From: an uncultured Bacilli bacterium
GTDB lineage: Bacteria > Bacillota_I > Bacilli_A > RF39 > UBA660
DNA length: 33,841 nt
Direction of reading: 5' to 3'
Assembly (NCBI GenBank): GCA_944332205.1
Contig: CALVJN010000016.1
Coordinates: 1-33,841 of the forward strand
Shown here piece by piece: positions 22,709-33,841 of the stretch (within the stretch, counting starts at the first letter, position 1; every line of letters starts with the position of its first letter). The notes under the pieces are model-generated. The model was not told the origin of the DNA. It saw only the letters and a list, made by a program, of their open reading frames with translations, and searched no databases. Position numbers and translations under genes: made by a program.

Positions 22709-23698
22709 GTGTTAACAGATAGACAAAATGAAATCTTGAAACTTATCGTCTTAGAATATATTAATCTTGCTAAACCTGTTAGTTCTAATTTGATTTGCGA
22801 TAGATTAAAATGTTCTAGTGCTACAGTTAGAAGCGAAATGGCTGAGTTAGAAGAGTTAGGATTACTAGAGAAAACGCATACATCAAGCGGAAGAGTTCCT
22901 AGCGAAAAAGGTTATAGATATTATGTAGATAATTTGATGAAACTTAAAGAAATAAGTGCTGAAGATATGTTGAAATTGAAATTGATATTTAACAATACGC
23001 AGTTAGAGTTATCAGATTGCCTTAAAAAAAGTTTAGAGATTGTATCTGATATTACAAGTTATACTTCAGTAGTTCTTGGAACTAAATCCCATGATAATAC
23101 TTTAAAAGAAGTTAATATTGTTCCTTTAACGGATAATTCTATGACTGTAATTGTAATTACTGATAAAGGTTTTGTTGAACATAAAACTATTAATGTTCAA
23201 GGAATAAGTTTAGATGAAATAAAGAAAACTGTTAATTTGATAAACAATTTAATTGTTGGAACACCTATAGATGAAGTATCATCAAAATTAGAATTTGAAG
23301 TTAAACCGATTATTGGCAATTATGTAAAAGAACATGAACGACTTTATAATGTTTTTTATAATGTATTTACTAATTTTACGACAACTAATGTTGATGTTGT
23401 AGGAAAGAAAAACATTTTAAAACTTCCAGAGTTCAGCAATGTGGAAAAAGTGAGAAACATAATGGATAAGTTAGATGATAGTAATATTGAAAGCATTGTG
23501 GAAAATGGTGATGACAATAATATAAAAATTTATATTGGTAAAGAGAGTAATATTGATGATGATATGACAATGATTAAGACGAAATATAAAACTGATAAAG
23601 AAGAAGGTACGATTGCTATTATCGGTCCAAAACGTATGGAATATGATAGAGTTGTTAATTTATTAGAGTTTATTAAAAATAATATTGAAAATAAATAA
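22709..23698 (+). CDS. hrcA: Heat-inducible transcription repressor HrcA
   Basis: A 329-residue repressor that binds CIRCE operators and is kept active by GroEL. The N-terminal winged helix is clear (LTDRQNEILKLIVLEYI; SATVRSEMAELEELGLLEKTHTSSGRVPSEKGYRYYVD). The central GAF-like and C-terminal regions are diverged but of normal length. It starts with GTG 22709, 5 nt after AGGAGG. It represses its own operon (hrcA-grpE-dnaK-pepF-dnaJ) through the operators just upstream. No groES/groEL is in the window. Confidence 0.97.
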   Translation: MLTDRQNEILKLIVLEYINLAKPVSSNLICDRLKCSSATVRSEMAELEELGLLEKTHTSSGRVPSEKGYRYYVDNLMKLKEISAEDMLKLKLIFNNTQLELSDCLKKSLEIVSDITSYTSVVLGTKSHDNTLKEVNIVPLTDNSMTVIVITDKGFVEHKTINVQGISLDEIKKTVNLINNLIVGTPIDEVSSKLEFEVKPIIGNYVKEHERLYNVFYNVFTNFTTTNVDVVGKKNILKLPEFSNVEKVRNIMDKLDDSNIESIVENGDDNNIKIYIGKESNIDDDMTMIKTKYKTDKEEGTIAIIGPKRMEYDRVVNLLEFIKNNIENK

Positions 23699-23707
23699 GG
23701 AGATAAT

Positions 23708-26133
<2,426 letters not shown>

Positions 26134-26142
26134 TTGTGAAGG

Positions 26143-26164
26143 AGTTCTAGTTTTATCTAGAACT
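26143..26164 (+). other. Intercistronic hairpin between dnaK and pepF
   Basis: AGTTCTAG (26143-26150) pairs with CTAGAACT (26157-26164) around TTTTAT. The sequence after it is TTTACTTC, too poor in T for an efficient terminator. It may stabilise the 3' end of dnaK mRNA or be a processing or partial termination site. Confidence 0.6.
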
Positions 26165-26186
26165 TTACTTCTATAAAGGAGAAAAT

Positions 26187-28013
26187 ATGAATAAAATAAA
26201 AGCTAGAAGTGAAGTAGATAATAAGTATAAATGGGATTTATCTTTAATATATAGTGGGTTAGAAGAATTTGATAGTGATTATAAGAAAGTTGAAAGTAAG
26301 TTAAACAAATTAGCTGATTATGAAAATACAATGTTAAATAATGCTAAAGATTTATATACTACTACGACAGAAATATTAAAAAATTCTAGAATTATCGAAA
26401 AAATGTATGTCTATGCCCATCTTACATACAATGAAGATATTACTAAATCTTCTTCAATTGAACTTTTAAATAAAATAGAAAATCTAAACATTAAGTTTAG
26501 TCAAACCGTTTCGTATTATGATTCTAAGTTATTAAGCTTAGATTATGATGTAATAGAGAAAATGTATGAGGAGTATCCAAAATTAAAAGAATATGAAACT
26601 TATTTTAATAAGAGTTTTCGTTATAAAAAATATATGTTAAGTGAAGTAGAAGAAAAATTATTAGCAAAAATGCAAAAAGCTATTGCAGATAATGAGACAA
26701 TTTTTTCTAATTTGACTGATTCAGATATTGATTTTGGTTATATTACAGATGAAGATGGTAATAAAGTAGAACTTACTAATACTAATTTTTCTTTATTTAT
26801 TAAATCTAAGGATAGACGCGTAAGACAAGAAGCCTTTACAACTCTTTATGGCGTTTATAAACAATATAAAACAACTCTTTCTAATTGTTTAGAAAAAGAG
26901 ATTAAAACAGTAGCAACATTAGAAAAGATAAGAGGATATAAAAGCAGTTTAGATGCTGCTATGTATTCTAATGAACTACCAATTAAAGTATTTGACTCTT
27001 TGATAGAAAGTGTTAGTAATGGTTTAGAACCACTATATAAATATTTTAGAATAAAAAAAGAAATTTTAAATATTAAAGATTTTCATATTTATGATACATA
27101 TGCAAATTTAATTGAAAAGTATGATAAAAAATATAGTTATGAAGATGCACAAAAAATTATTAAAGACGTCTTAAAAGTTTTTGGTAGCGAGTATTCTTCA
27201 TATGTGGATAAGGCTTTTTCAGAACATTGGATTGATGTTATGCCAAATAAAGGCAAAACAGGTGGAGCTTTTTCTGGTGGTGGATATGATACTAAACCAT
27301 ATATTTTAACTAACTTTCAAGAAGAGTTTAATGATGTATCTACGTTAATTCATGAAATTGGACATTCAATACATAGTTATTATTCAAGGAATAACAATCC
27401 TTATGTATATAATCAATATTCAATTGTAGTAGCAGAAGTTGCGTCGACTGTTAATGAACTATTATTAGCTAGATATATAATTGATAATTCTAAAGATATT
27501 GAAGAAAAGCTTTATGTTATGGATAGACTTATGAGTTTGTTTAAAGCTACTATATATAGACAAACTATGTATGAGGAATTTGAAAGATTTTTATATGAAA
27601 AAGTAGAAAAAGAAGAAAGTCTTACTTCTGATATTATGTGTGATGAATTTTATAAATTAAATCAAAAATATTTTGGTAATGACGTAATTATAGATGATGA
27701 AATTAAATATGAATGGGAAAGAATGCCTCATTTATACTATAATTTTTACATGTATAAATATGCAACTGGTTTATCAGCGGCTTGTTATATTGTTAATTCT
27801 ATTTTATCTGGTAAAAAAGATGCTGTTAAAAATTATATTGAATTTTTAAAGCAAGGAGGAAGAATTGCTCCAAATGAACAATTGAAAATTACTGGTGTGG
27901 ATTTAACGAAAAAAGAAATATGCGATAATGCTATAAAAATGTTTTCTGATATAGTAGATAAGTTTGAAAAAACTTATAATGAGTATAAAAGAAGTGGTGG
28001 AGGAAATGAGTAA
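26187..28013 (+). CDS. pepF: Oligoendopeptidase F (M3 metallopeptidase)
   Basis: A 608-residue cytosolic zinc peptidase that digests short peptides. The active site [12 protein letters not shown] lies at 389-400 with HExxH at 389-393, followed by [12 protein letters not shown], which supplies the third zinc ligand. The N-terminal helical half and the C-terminal [15 protein letters not shown] region match PepF. AAAGGAG precedes ATG 26187. It overlaps dnaJ by 8 nt and so lies inside the heat-shock operon, between dnaK and dnaJ, which are normally adjacent. Joint induction with chaperones would suit clearance of peptides from damaged proteins; that is inference. Confidence 0.95.
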   Translation: MNKIKARSEVDNKYKWDLSLIYSGLEEFDSDYKKVESKLNKLADYENTMLNNAKDLYTTTTEILKNSRIIEKMYVYAHLTYNEDITKSSSIELLNKIENLNIKFSQTVSYYDSKLLSLDYDVIEKMYEEYPKLKEYETYFNKSFRYKKYMLSEVEEKLLAKMQKAIADNETIFSNLTDSDIDFGYITDEDGNKVELTNTNFSLFIKSKDRRVRQEAFTTLYGVYKQYKTTLSNCLEKEIKTVATLEKIRGYKSSLDAAMYSNELPIKVFDSLIESVSNGLEPLYKYFRIKKEILNIKDFHIYDTYANLIEKYDKKYSYEDAQKIIKDVLKVFGSEYSSYVDKAFSEHWIDVMPNKGKTGGAFSGGGYDTKPYILTNFQEEFNDVSTLIHEIGHSIHSYYSRNNNPYVYNQYSIVVAEVASTVNELLLARYIIDNSKDIEEKLYVMDRLMSLFKATIYRQTMYEEFERFLYEKVEKEESLTSDIMCDEFYKLNQKYFGNDVIIDDEIKYEWERMPHLYYNFYMYKYATGLSAACYIVNSILSGKKDAVKNYIEFLKQGGRIAPNEQLKITGVDLTKKEICDNAIKMFSDIVDKFEKTYNEYKRSGGGNE

Positions 28014-29124
28014 AAAAGATTATTACGAAGTCTTAGGTGTGTCTAAAGATGCAACTGAGGCTGAAATTAAAAGTGCATTTAGAAAATTAGCTAAAAAATA
28101 TCATCCTGATGTTTCGAAGGAAGCTAATGCTGAAGAAAAATTTAAAGAAATTCAGGAAGCTTATGCCGTTTTGTCTGATGATGCAAAACGTAAACAATAT
28201 GATCAATTTGGTCATGCTGCCTTTGAAAATGCATCTGGTGGTTATGGTGGTGGCTTTGATGCCTCTGGGTTTGATTTTAGTGATATTTTTGATAGTATTT
28301 TTGGTTCTGGTTTTGGTTTCGGTGGTTCAACTAGAAGTAGTTCTACAACTAGAGCAAGAGATGGTAGCGACCGTTTAATGCGTATAAATTTATCTTTTGA
28401 GGAAGCAGTATTTGGCTGCGAAAAAGATTTAAAATTGAATGTTAGCGAGGTTTGCGATGAGTGCCATGGAAAAGGGGGATTTGAAGAGACAACGTGTTCA
28501 ATGTGCCATGGTAGTGGAACAATAACAACAGAACAAAGAACTTTGTTTGGAACTTTTATGTCAAAAACAACTTGTAGTAAATGTCACGGAAAAGGTAAAA
28601 GTTACAAAGAAACATGTTCTAGTTGTCATGGAAGTGGAGTAGTTACTAAGAACAAAACAATAACTGTTAGTATTCCTAAAGGAGTAGATACTGGCAATAG
28701 ATTAAGATTATCTGGAAAAGGTGAAGCTGGTATTAATGGCGGAGCTAATGGAGATTTGTATTTAGAGTTTGTTGTTTCTGAACATGATTTTTATCAACGT
28801 GATGGAGATGATCTTTATTTAAAGGTACCAATTACAATTACAGAAGCTGTTTTAGGATGTAAAAAAGAAATTCCTACGATATATGGTAATATTAAGTTAT
28901 CTATTCCAGCTGGAAGTAATAGTGGTGACAAACAAAGAATAAAGGGTAAAGGCGTTGATAATGAATCAGCTAGAACTAAAGGTGATATGTATATTATATT
29001 AGATGTTAGAATTCCTAAAAAATTATCTAGGGATCAAAAACGTTTGTTTGAGTCACTTAATGATACAGATTTAACTGATAGTAAAGTTGATTCTTTTGAT
29101 AAATTTACAAGATATAATGATTAG
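28006..29124 (+). CDS. dnaJ: Chaperone DnaJ (type I Hsp40)
   Basis: A 372-residue co-chaperone that delivers substrates to DnaK and stimulates its ATPase. The J domain (1-70) has HPD at 33-35; a Gly/Phe-rich linker follows (~75-110); four CxxCxGxG zinc motifs lie at ~150-211 ([32 protein letters not shown]); the C-terminal substrate domains are complete. ATG 28006 follows GGTGGAGG and is preferred to the upstream in-frame start because the J domain begins directly ([11 protein letters not shown]). It overlaps pepF by 8 nt and ends at a terminator. Confidence 0.98.
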   Translation: MSKKDYYEVLGVSKDATEAEIKSAFRKLAKKYHPDVSKEANAEEKFKEIQEAYAVLSDDAKRKQYDQFGHAAFENASGGYGGGFDASGFDFSDIFDSIFGSGFGFGGSTRSSSTTRARDGSDRLMRINLSFEEAVFGCEKDLKLNVSEVCDECHGKGGFEETTCSMCHGSGTITTEQRTLFGTFMSKTTCSKCHGKGKSYKETCSSCHGSGVVTKNKTITVSIPKGVDTGNRLRLSGKGEAGINGGANGDLYLEFVVSEHDFYQRDGDDLYLKVPITITEAVLGCKKEIPTIYGNIKLSIPAGSNSGDKQRIKGKGVDNESARTKGDMYIILDVRIPKKLSRDQKRLFESLNDTDLTDSKVDSFDKFTRYND

Positions 29125-29149
29125 AGATGAAATTTTTCATCTTTTTTTA
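29125..29149 (+). terminator. Terminator of the heat-shock operon
   Basis: AGATGAA (29125-29131) pairs with TTCATCT (29136-29142), followed by a T-run to 29149. Confidence 0.82.
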
Positions 29150-29157
29150 TTATTAAA

Positions 29158-29186
29158 TTGAATTTATTTGATTTTTGTGGTATAAT
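29158..29186 (+). promoter_or_regulatory. Promoter of the L,D-transpeptidase gene
   Basis: TTGAAT (29158-29163), 17-nt spacer, TATAAT (29181-29186) with TG at 29178-29179. Start codon is 26 nt after the -10 box. Confidence 0.8.
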
Positions 29187-29212
29187 CTACACTATTCAAA
29201 AGGGGAATTTCT

Positions 29213-30562
29213 ATGGAAAAAGCAAAAATTAAAAACTTAAATGTGAAAAAAAAGTTATTGTTACTGTTGTTAACTTCAACTTTAGTTTTTCATGCAGAAA
29301 TAGGTAATAAAAAATTAAAAGTAAGTGCAGATGACACTGAACAATTTATAATGAGAAATGACTATGTTACTACAATTGATAGTGTAAATTTGAGAAATGA
29401 TGATAGTTTATTTGGTGAAATTATATGTACAATTAACGATAATGTTCAATTAAAACGAATATTATCAGCAAATGATAACTGGAATTTAGTTATTTATAAT
29501 GATAAATTAGGATTTGTTCAAGGAGATTTTATAAAATTTTCTAATGACTCTAATGATGAATTATTAATAGAAAATAAAGATGGATTTGTTATAGCTAATA
29601 CTGGTATTAATTTAAGATTAGGACCTAGTACCAATGATAAAATAATCGGTGGTATAGCTAATGGTTGTATTGCCGAAGTAATTGGAAAAACTAACGATAA
29701 TTGGTATTTAGTTTCTTATAATGGACAAATTGGTTATGTTTCTTCTGAGTTTGTTGATTATAAAGAAAATATTAATTTTAATAACAATTCTGATGGAAAA
29801 CTTTATGGTTATGTTACTACCAATGTTAATTTTAGAATTGATCCAACAGTTAATTCTGATAAAATAGAAACAATTAATAAAGATGAAAAATTTGAAATAT
29901 TATCACAGGAAGATAATGGTTGGTTTAAAATTATATATAATGATCAGACTGGATATATAAGTGATAAATATGTAACTTTTAATCCAGAAGATGGTTATCG
30001 TGATGATTTTTTTAAAGTTGTATATGCAACAGATCAAATCGAATTAAAAAATGAGCAAAATAATAATTCATTTCCACTTTATGAAATTAGTAAATATGAA
30101 ACATGTGAAGTATTAGCAGATTTTGGTGATCAGTATTTAGTTAGAGCAAATAATTGTATTGGTTATATTCCTAAAAATAAAACTAAAGACTTAGATAATA
30201 TTTTTGTTGTTGTAGATATTAGTTCTCAAAAATTAACACTCTATAATAATAATCAAATAATTTTGGAAACTGATATTGTAACTGGAACAAAATGGCAATA
30301 TGATACTCCTACAGGTATTTATAGTATTAGGAAAAAAGAAACAGATACTTATTTGAGTGGTGAAGATTATTATGTTCATATTGACTATTGGATGCCTTTT
30401 AATAATGGTATTGGATTACATGATGCTGATTGGAGAAATAAGTTTGGTGGAACAATCTATCAAAATAACGGTAGTCATGGTTGTGTAAATATACCAGAAC
30501 AATATGCTGATGATATATATTATAGTGTTGAAAAAGGAACAAAAGTATTAGTACAAAAATAA
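29213..30562 (+). CDS. Secreted SH3b-repeat L,D-transpeptidase (YkuD)
   Basis: A 449-residue exported wall enzyme. A long basic N-terminus and hydrophobic core (~14-27) form a signal peptide. Three bacterial SH3 repeats follow at ~47-105, ~120-180 and ~197-257, each with the 'hNhR-x-x-P/D-S...G.h' pattern, and a fourth, diverged one at ~265-325. The YkuD catalytic domain (~332-449) starts IFVVVDISSQKLTLY and has HDADWRNKFGG followed by SHGCVNIP, with Cys424 as nucleophile. Such enzymes make 3-3 peptidoglycan cross-links or attach proteins to the wall. Its presence shows a peptidoglycan wall. GGGGAA precedes ATG 29213. It stands alone with its own promoter. Confidence 0.93.
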   Translation: MEKAKIKNLNVKKKLLLLLLTSTLVFHAEIGNKKLKVSADDTEQFIMRNDYVTTIDSVNLRNDDSLFGEIICTINDNVQLKRILSANDNWNLVIYNDKLGFVQGDFIKFSNDSNDELLIENKDGFVIANTGINLRLGPSTNDKIIGGIANGCIAEVIGKTNDNWYLVSYNGQIGYVSSEFVDYKENINFNNNSDGKLYGYVTTNVNFRIDPTVNSDKIETINKDEKFEILSQEDNGWFKIIYNDQTGYISDKYVTFNPEDGYRDDFFKVVYATDQIELKNEQNNNSFPLYEISKYETCEVLADFGDQYLVRANNCIGYIPKNKTKDLDNIFVVVDISSQKLTLYNNNQIILETDIVTGTKWQYDTPTGIYSIRKKETDTYLSGEDYYVHIDYWMPFNNGIGLHDADWRNKFGGTIYQNNGSHGCVNIPEQYADDIYYSVEKGTKVLVQK

Positions 30563-30578
30563 TTGTTTTTTATATAAA

Positions 30579-30607
30579 TATATAATAGTTGTATATTAAT
30601 TTTTTAT
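30579..30607 (+). terminator. Possible weak terminator after the L,D-transpeptidase gene
   Basis: An AT-only hairpin (AATATA around 30578-30583 with TATATT around 30593-30598) is followed by a run of T before 30607. Stability would be low. Confidence 0.35.
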
Positions 30608-30613
30608 TATATA

Positions 30614-30682
30614 TGTTATAATTTGATTGAAAATTTACAAAAGGTAATTTTATATTTTAAACATTAAGATAAAATTTGTAAA
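30614..30682 (+). promoter_or_regulatory. Promoter and structured leader of the acyltransferase gene
   Basis: TGTTATAAT at 30614-30622. The leader, about 69 nt, can fold: AATTTTAT (30646-30653) with ATAAAATT (30669-30676), then, after a bulge, TTTACA (30634-30639) with TGTAAA (30677-30682). The related words AAATTTACAAAAGG and AAATTTGTAAAAGG at the two feet also look like a near-direct repeat. The second AAAGG is near the ribosome site, so the fold could affect translation. Confidence 0.5.
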
Positions 30683-30697
30683 AGGCTGGTGGATCTT

Positions 30698-31759
30698 ATG
30701 GGAAATTATGTTAATAATGATTGTAATAATGATAAAAAAATTAGTGATAATGATAATAGTATTGAATCTTTAAAAGTTGAAACGCAAGAATTTCAACATC
30801 TTAATTTAATTGAACTTCGTAAATTAGCAATTGAAGAATTAGTGAAATACTATTCTGAATTTCGAAAATATGAATATAAAAATGGAAAGAGACTAGAAGG
30901 TATAAATTTAAGAAAAAAAATTCATTTTCTTATATCAGCTATTTTGAAGATTGATCAATTAATGTCTAAAGAAAAAATTCACATTATAAATGATTTACAT
31001 AATTCTAATAATGATAGGCCAAAAATTTATGCGTGCACACATATAGGTGGAAATGATATTCAAAGAAGTTTTCAAGTTATAAAAGATCCTGCTTATTTAA
31101 TGTTAGGGGATCCAGGAATACTTTATAGAAAATTTATTTATCTAGGATTAAAAATGAATGGTGTTATTCCATTAGAAACAACTGATAAAGAAGATAGAAA
31201 AATAGCTTATAATCGTGCGATAGAACTTTTAAATAACGGAGGTAATTTATTAATTTATCCTGAAGGTGCTTGGAATGTTTCACCAAATCTAGTAGTTATG
31301 AAAATTTTCAATGGCACAGTTCGCATGGCCAAAGAAACTGGAGCAGAAATAATTCCAATTGCTATTGAACAATATGGTAATGATTTTTATTTTAATATCG
31401 GTGAGAACTATACAATTCCTAATGATACTACTAAGAGCATTACAGAATTAAATAATGAATTAAGAGATAAGCTAGCTACTTTAAAATGGGATATTATATG
31501 TTGTCAACCAGAATTAAGTCGTGATAGTATTAGTGACGATTATTTACAAGAATTTCAAGATGAGATTGTAAATAGGTGCAATTATGGCTATGGATTTTCA
31601 TTAGAAGATGCTATTAGTGAAAGTTTTCATGACAAAAACATAGCAACCGAGGAAGATGTTTTTTCTTTTCTTTGTAATTTAGATATTGGTAAACATAATG
31701 CTTTTTTGGCAAAGGATAAAATGAAATTTAAACAAAAAATAAAATCTAAAACTAAATAG
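30698..31759 (+). CDS. Divergent PlsC-type acyltransferase
   Basis: A 353-residue protein with a lysophospholipid acyltransferase-like domain. Motif I is THIGGND (H-x4-D) at ~118-124; motif III is IYPEGAWN (~194-201; FPEGT-like); AEIIPIAIE gives the fourth block. These are the catalytic and glycerol-phosphate-binding motifs of the PlsC family, which adds the second acyl chain in phosphatidic acid synthesis. Unusual: ~90 polar residues precede the domain, there is a ~100-residue C-terminal extension, and no clear membrane helix is seen. ATG 30698 lies 3 nt after GGTGGAT; GTG 30689 overlaps that site. The hybrid kinase gene follows 29 nt downstream. The substrate might be a lipid other than lysophosphatidate. 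Confidence 0.78.
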   Translation: MGNYVNNDCNNDKKISDNDNSIESLKVETQEFQHLNLIELRKLAIEELVKYYSEFRKYEYKNGKRLEGINLRKKIHFLISAILKIDQLMSKEKIHIINDLHNSNNDRPKIYACTHIGGNDIQRSFQVIKDPAYLMLGDPGILYRKFIYLGLKMNGVIPLETTDKEDRKIAYNRAIELLNNGGNLLIYPEGAWNVSPNLVVMKIFNGTVRMAKETGAEIIPIAIEQYGNDFYFNIGENYTIPNDTTKSITELNNELRDKLATLKWDIICCQPELSRDSISDDYLQEFQDEIVNRCNYGYGFSLEDAISESFHDKNIATEEDVFSFLCNLDIGKHNAFLAKDKMKFKQKIKSKTK

Positions 31760-31788
31760 ATGATTTAAAATAGAAGGAGAATTTGTTT

Positions 31789-33639
31789 ATGGGTGCTTTA
31801 TTACTTCCAATTGTCGGTTTATTGATTATTGTTACTCTTTCTTTTATATTTTTTTCGAAAAAACATATTATTAATAAAGAAGTTAATATATATTCAAAAT
31901 TATTAGTTCTTAATATTATATTTATTATAGTTGGTTTAATTGCTTTTGCTGTTGCAAAATTAACAAATAGTTTAGTTATAGTAAAATACCTTCAAAAATT
32001 GTATATGTGTATTTTAATAATTATGGACTATTTTTCTATTAAATATTGTTTTGCTACTTTTAATATAGATATTAAAAAATTAAAAATAATTCGTTTTTTC
32101 TTTCAGTTGTTAACTTCAATTTCTATTATTTTAATTATTATTTTACCTTTAAATGTTATATATTATGATAATGTTTTAGATGGTGAAGGTTTATCATATA
32201 ATATTACTATTATTTATTCAATAATTACTTTTTTAACATTTATTATTTTAAGCTTGTATTTAATGATAAAGCATGATAGTATTACTAAATTATATCCATT
32301 TTTGATTCTAATAGTACTATATTTTTTGAGCTTTTACTTACGAAGATTCTATCCTGAATTGATTTTTGAAGGTTTTTTTTATTCTTATATTTTATGGCTA
32401 ATGTATCATACAATTGAAAATCCTGATATTAAAATGATTGCAGAATTAAATATAGCAAAAAACAATGCTGAAAAAGCTAATATGGCTAAATCATATTTTT
32501 TATCTAGTATGTCACATGAGATAAGAACGCCTTTAAATGCTATTGTTGGATTGTCCGAGGATATAGCATTAAATGAAAACTGTCCAGATGATATAAAAGA
32601 AGATTTAAGTGACATTGTAGCTGCTTCTCATACTTTACTTGAAATTGTTGGTAATATAATAGATATTAATAAAATAGAGTCCGACAAAATGGAAATAATA
32701 GAAGTTCCATATAATTTAAAAAAAGAAGTTGAAGCACTAACAAGACTAAATTCAGTTAGAATTGGTGATAAACCTTTAGAATTAAAAACCAATTTTGCTG
32801 AAGATATTCCATATGAATTAATTGGCGATAAATCTCATATTAAAGAAATTATTAATAACTTACTTAGTAACGCAATTAAATACACAGATAATGGAATAGT
32901 TGAATTAACTGTTAAATGTATAAATCAAAATAATATATGTAATTTAATTATTAGCTGTAAAGATACTGGTCGAGGAATTAAATCAGAAAATATAAATAAA
33001 TTATTTAATAAATTTGAAAGGCTAGATACTGAAATAAATACTAATATTGAAGGTACAGGACTTGGTCTTGCTATTACAAAAAAATTGGTAGAACTTATGG
33101 GTGGAAAAATCAATGTTGAGTCACAATTTGGAAAAGGTTCAATATTTGTAGTTCAATTACCACAAAGAATAGGATGCATTTCAAGATCAATTACTGATAC
33201 TCAAATAATAAGAACTTCAAAAATTTATGAGAAGTTTAATAGTAAAAATGTAGATTATACAAATATGTCAATACTAATAGTTGATGATAATAAATTAAAT
33301 GTCAAAGTTGCTAGAAGAAATATTGAACCATTAAAATTTAAAATTGTAGATGAATGTTATAATGGTCAAGAATGTTTAAGCCTTATTAAAAATGGTAAAA
33401 AATATGATATCATTTTAATGGATATAATGATGCCTATTATGGGAGGTGAAACAGCATTGAAAGAACTTTTAAAGCTTGATGATTTTAATACACCAGTTAT
33501 GGCTTTAACAGCTGATGCGATAGTAGGTGCTGAAGAAAAATATAAATCTGAGGGATTTATAGATTATATTTCTAAACCTTTTACTAAAGAGCAAATAAAA
33601 GTAAAATTAGATGATATATTTAATAATATAAAAAAATAG
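31789..33639 (+). CDS. Membrane hybrid histidine kinase with receiver domain
   Basis: A 616-residue protein. About six or seven hydrophobic helices fill residues ~1-205 with little extracellular sequence, so it probably senses a membrane or small hydrophobic signal. The HisKA domain has SHEIRTPLN with phospho-accepting His243; the ATPase domain has NLLSNAIKYT (N box), DTGRGIK (G1) and GTGLGLAI (G2). A C-terminal receiver (~493-614) keeps D499/D500, phospho-accepting D545 (LMDIMMP) and K596. There is no HPt domain, so a separate phosphotransfer protein or response regulator must be encoded elsewhere. AAGGAGA precedes ATG 31789; TTG 31783 is less likely. It is probably cotranscribed with the acyltransferase gene. 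Confidence 0.94.
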   Translation: MGALLLPIVGLLIIVTLSFIFFSKKHIINKEVNIYSKLLVLNIIFIIVGLIAFAVAKLTNSLVIVKYLQKLYMCILIIMDYFSIKYCFATFNIDIKKLKIIRFFFQLLTSISIILIIILPLNVIYYDNVLDGEGLSYNITIIYSIITFLTFIILSLYLMIKHDSITKLYPFLILIVLYFLSFYLRRFYPELIFEGFFYSYILWLMYHTIENPDIKMIAELNIAKNNAEKANMAKSYFLSSMSHEIRTPLNAIVGLSEDIALNENCPDDIKEDLSDIVAASHTLLEIVGNIIDINKIESDKMEIIEVPYNLKKEVEALTRLNSVRIGDKPLELKTNFAEDIPYELIGDKSHIKEIINNLLSNAIKYTDNGIVELTVKCINQNNICNLIISCKDTGRGIKSENINKLFNKFERLDTEINTNIEGTGLGLAITKKLVELMGGKINVESQFGKGSIFVVQLPQRIGCISRSITDTQIIRTSKIYEKFNSKNVDYTNMSILIVDDNKLNVKVARRNIEPLKFKIVDECYNGQECLSLIKNGKKYDIILMDIMMPIMGGETALKELLKLDDFNTPVMALTADAIVGAEEKYKSEGFIDYISKPFTKEQIKVKLDDIFNNIKK

Positions 33640-33661
33640 TAATTAAATGTGCTATCTAAAA

Positions 33662-33724
33662 ATGAAAAATATATATTTATGTTATGCTTATTATATATTT
33701 ATTCATTAACAAATAATTTTTCAT
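33662..33724. repeat. Long AT-rich inverted repeat after the kinase gene
   Basis: ATGAAAAAT (33662-33670) pairs with ATTTTTCAT (33716-33724), and AAATATATA just inside it pairs with TATATATTT. The two pairs form an interrupted hairpin about 63 nt long in the 3' region of the kinase transcript. The base composition makes chance pairing likely in part. Confidence 0.45.
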
Positions 33725-33743
33725 GATTAAAAAATATTAGTTT

Positions 33744-33776
33744 AAAAAATAAATTAGTTTGATTTATTTTTTTTTA
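33744..33776. terminator. Bidirectional terminator at the window end
   Basis: AAAAAATAAAT (33744-33754) pairs with ATTTATTTTTT (33762-33772) around TAGTTTG, with T-runs in both readings. It ends the kinase operon and could also end a minus-strand transcript started at ~33800. Confidence 0.75.
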
Positions 33777-33806
33777 ATTGTAATTTCAACCGCACCATTT
33801 AATATA

Positions 33807-33834
33807 ATTTTAACAAACATTAAATATTTGTCAA
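33807..33834 (-). promoter_or_regulatory. Possible minus-strand promoter facing the terminator
   Basis: On the minus strand TTGACA (33834-33829), 16-nt spacer, TAAAAT (33812-33807) with TG extension. Transcription would begin near 33800 and meet the bidirectional terminator about 50-60 nt later. A 14-codon frame (33798-33754, minus) begins at the predicted start site without a ribosome-binding site. Confidence 0.45.
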
Positions 33835-33841
33835 TTTTTTC

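Noticed and set aside
28109-28378. Met/Leu/Val-rich frame inside dnaJ
   Set aside because: An out-of-frame reading of the J-domain and Gly/Phe region; dnaJ is complete in its own frame.

Overview
The window comes from a very AT-rich, low-GC Gram-positive bacterium of the Bacilli/Erysipelotrichia-RF39 type. Gene content and order point there: yvcK, ylbD-ylbE, rnhC, tkt-sirA-yneF, rplU-prp-rpmA-obg, nusB-xseA-xseB-spoIVB and hrcA-grpE-dnaK-dnaJ all have recognisable Bacillus counterparts, often with intervening genes lost. TGA is used as a stop (for example at the ends of the genes finishing at 6933, 11999 and 15525) and Trp is TGG, so this is not a recoded mycoplasma. Cell-wall and sporulation-type genes also argue against a wall-less Mollicute. 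Species is not determined.

Layout. 1-3025: GGDEF diguanylate cyclase, YvcK, a GtrA-type membrane protein, YlbD and YlbE. 3026-8245: U32 peptidase-family protein, RsmD, a pilin-like surface protein, and an SPFH protein with two zinc ribbons. 8251-9162: RNase HIII on the minus strand, the only convincing minus-strand gene. 9255-11065: two tRNA genes (CAT and Leu-TAG), a non-coding stretch with repeats and an orphan terminator, then a two-gene pair of unknown function whose second product looks like an ADP-ribosyltransferase fold. 11190-14741: HAD phosphatase, transketolase, SirA, YneF. 14781-17892: L21 leader, L21, Prp protease, L27 with its Prp cleavage extension, a second HAD phosphatase and Obg. 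17932-21848: sporulation-type sigma factor, NusB, XseA/XseB and SpoIVB. 21861-22607: Bax-inhibitor-1-like protein. 22625-29149: heat-shock operon hrcA-grpE-dnaK-pepF-dnaJ behind two CIRCE-like operators. 29158-33841: SH3b/L,D-transpeptidase, a PlsC-type acyltransferase, a membrane hybrid histidine kinase, and a structured AT-rich tail with a possible minus-strand mini-transcript.

Themes. Four genes whose known homologues serve sporulation (YlbD coat protein, SirA, a SigE/SigK-like sigma factor, SpoIVB) are spread through an otherwise housekeeping window, so the organism probably sporulates or descends recently from a spore former. Expression signals are very compact. Many first genes have an extended -10 element (TGnTATAAT) 6-11 nt from the start of a GGTGAT-type Shine-Dalgarno, so transcripts should be nearly leaderless; terminators often sit directly against the next promoter. 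The best candidates for something undescribed are the tRNA-adjacent gene pair at 9761-11065 and this compact promoter/Shine-Dalgarno module.
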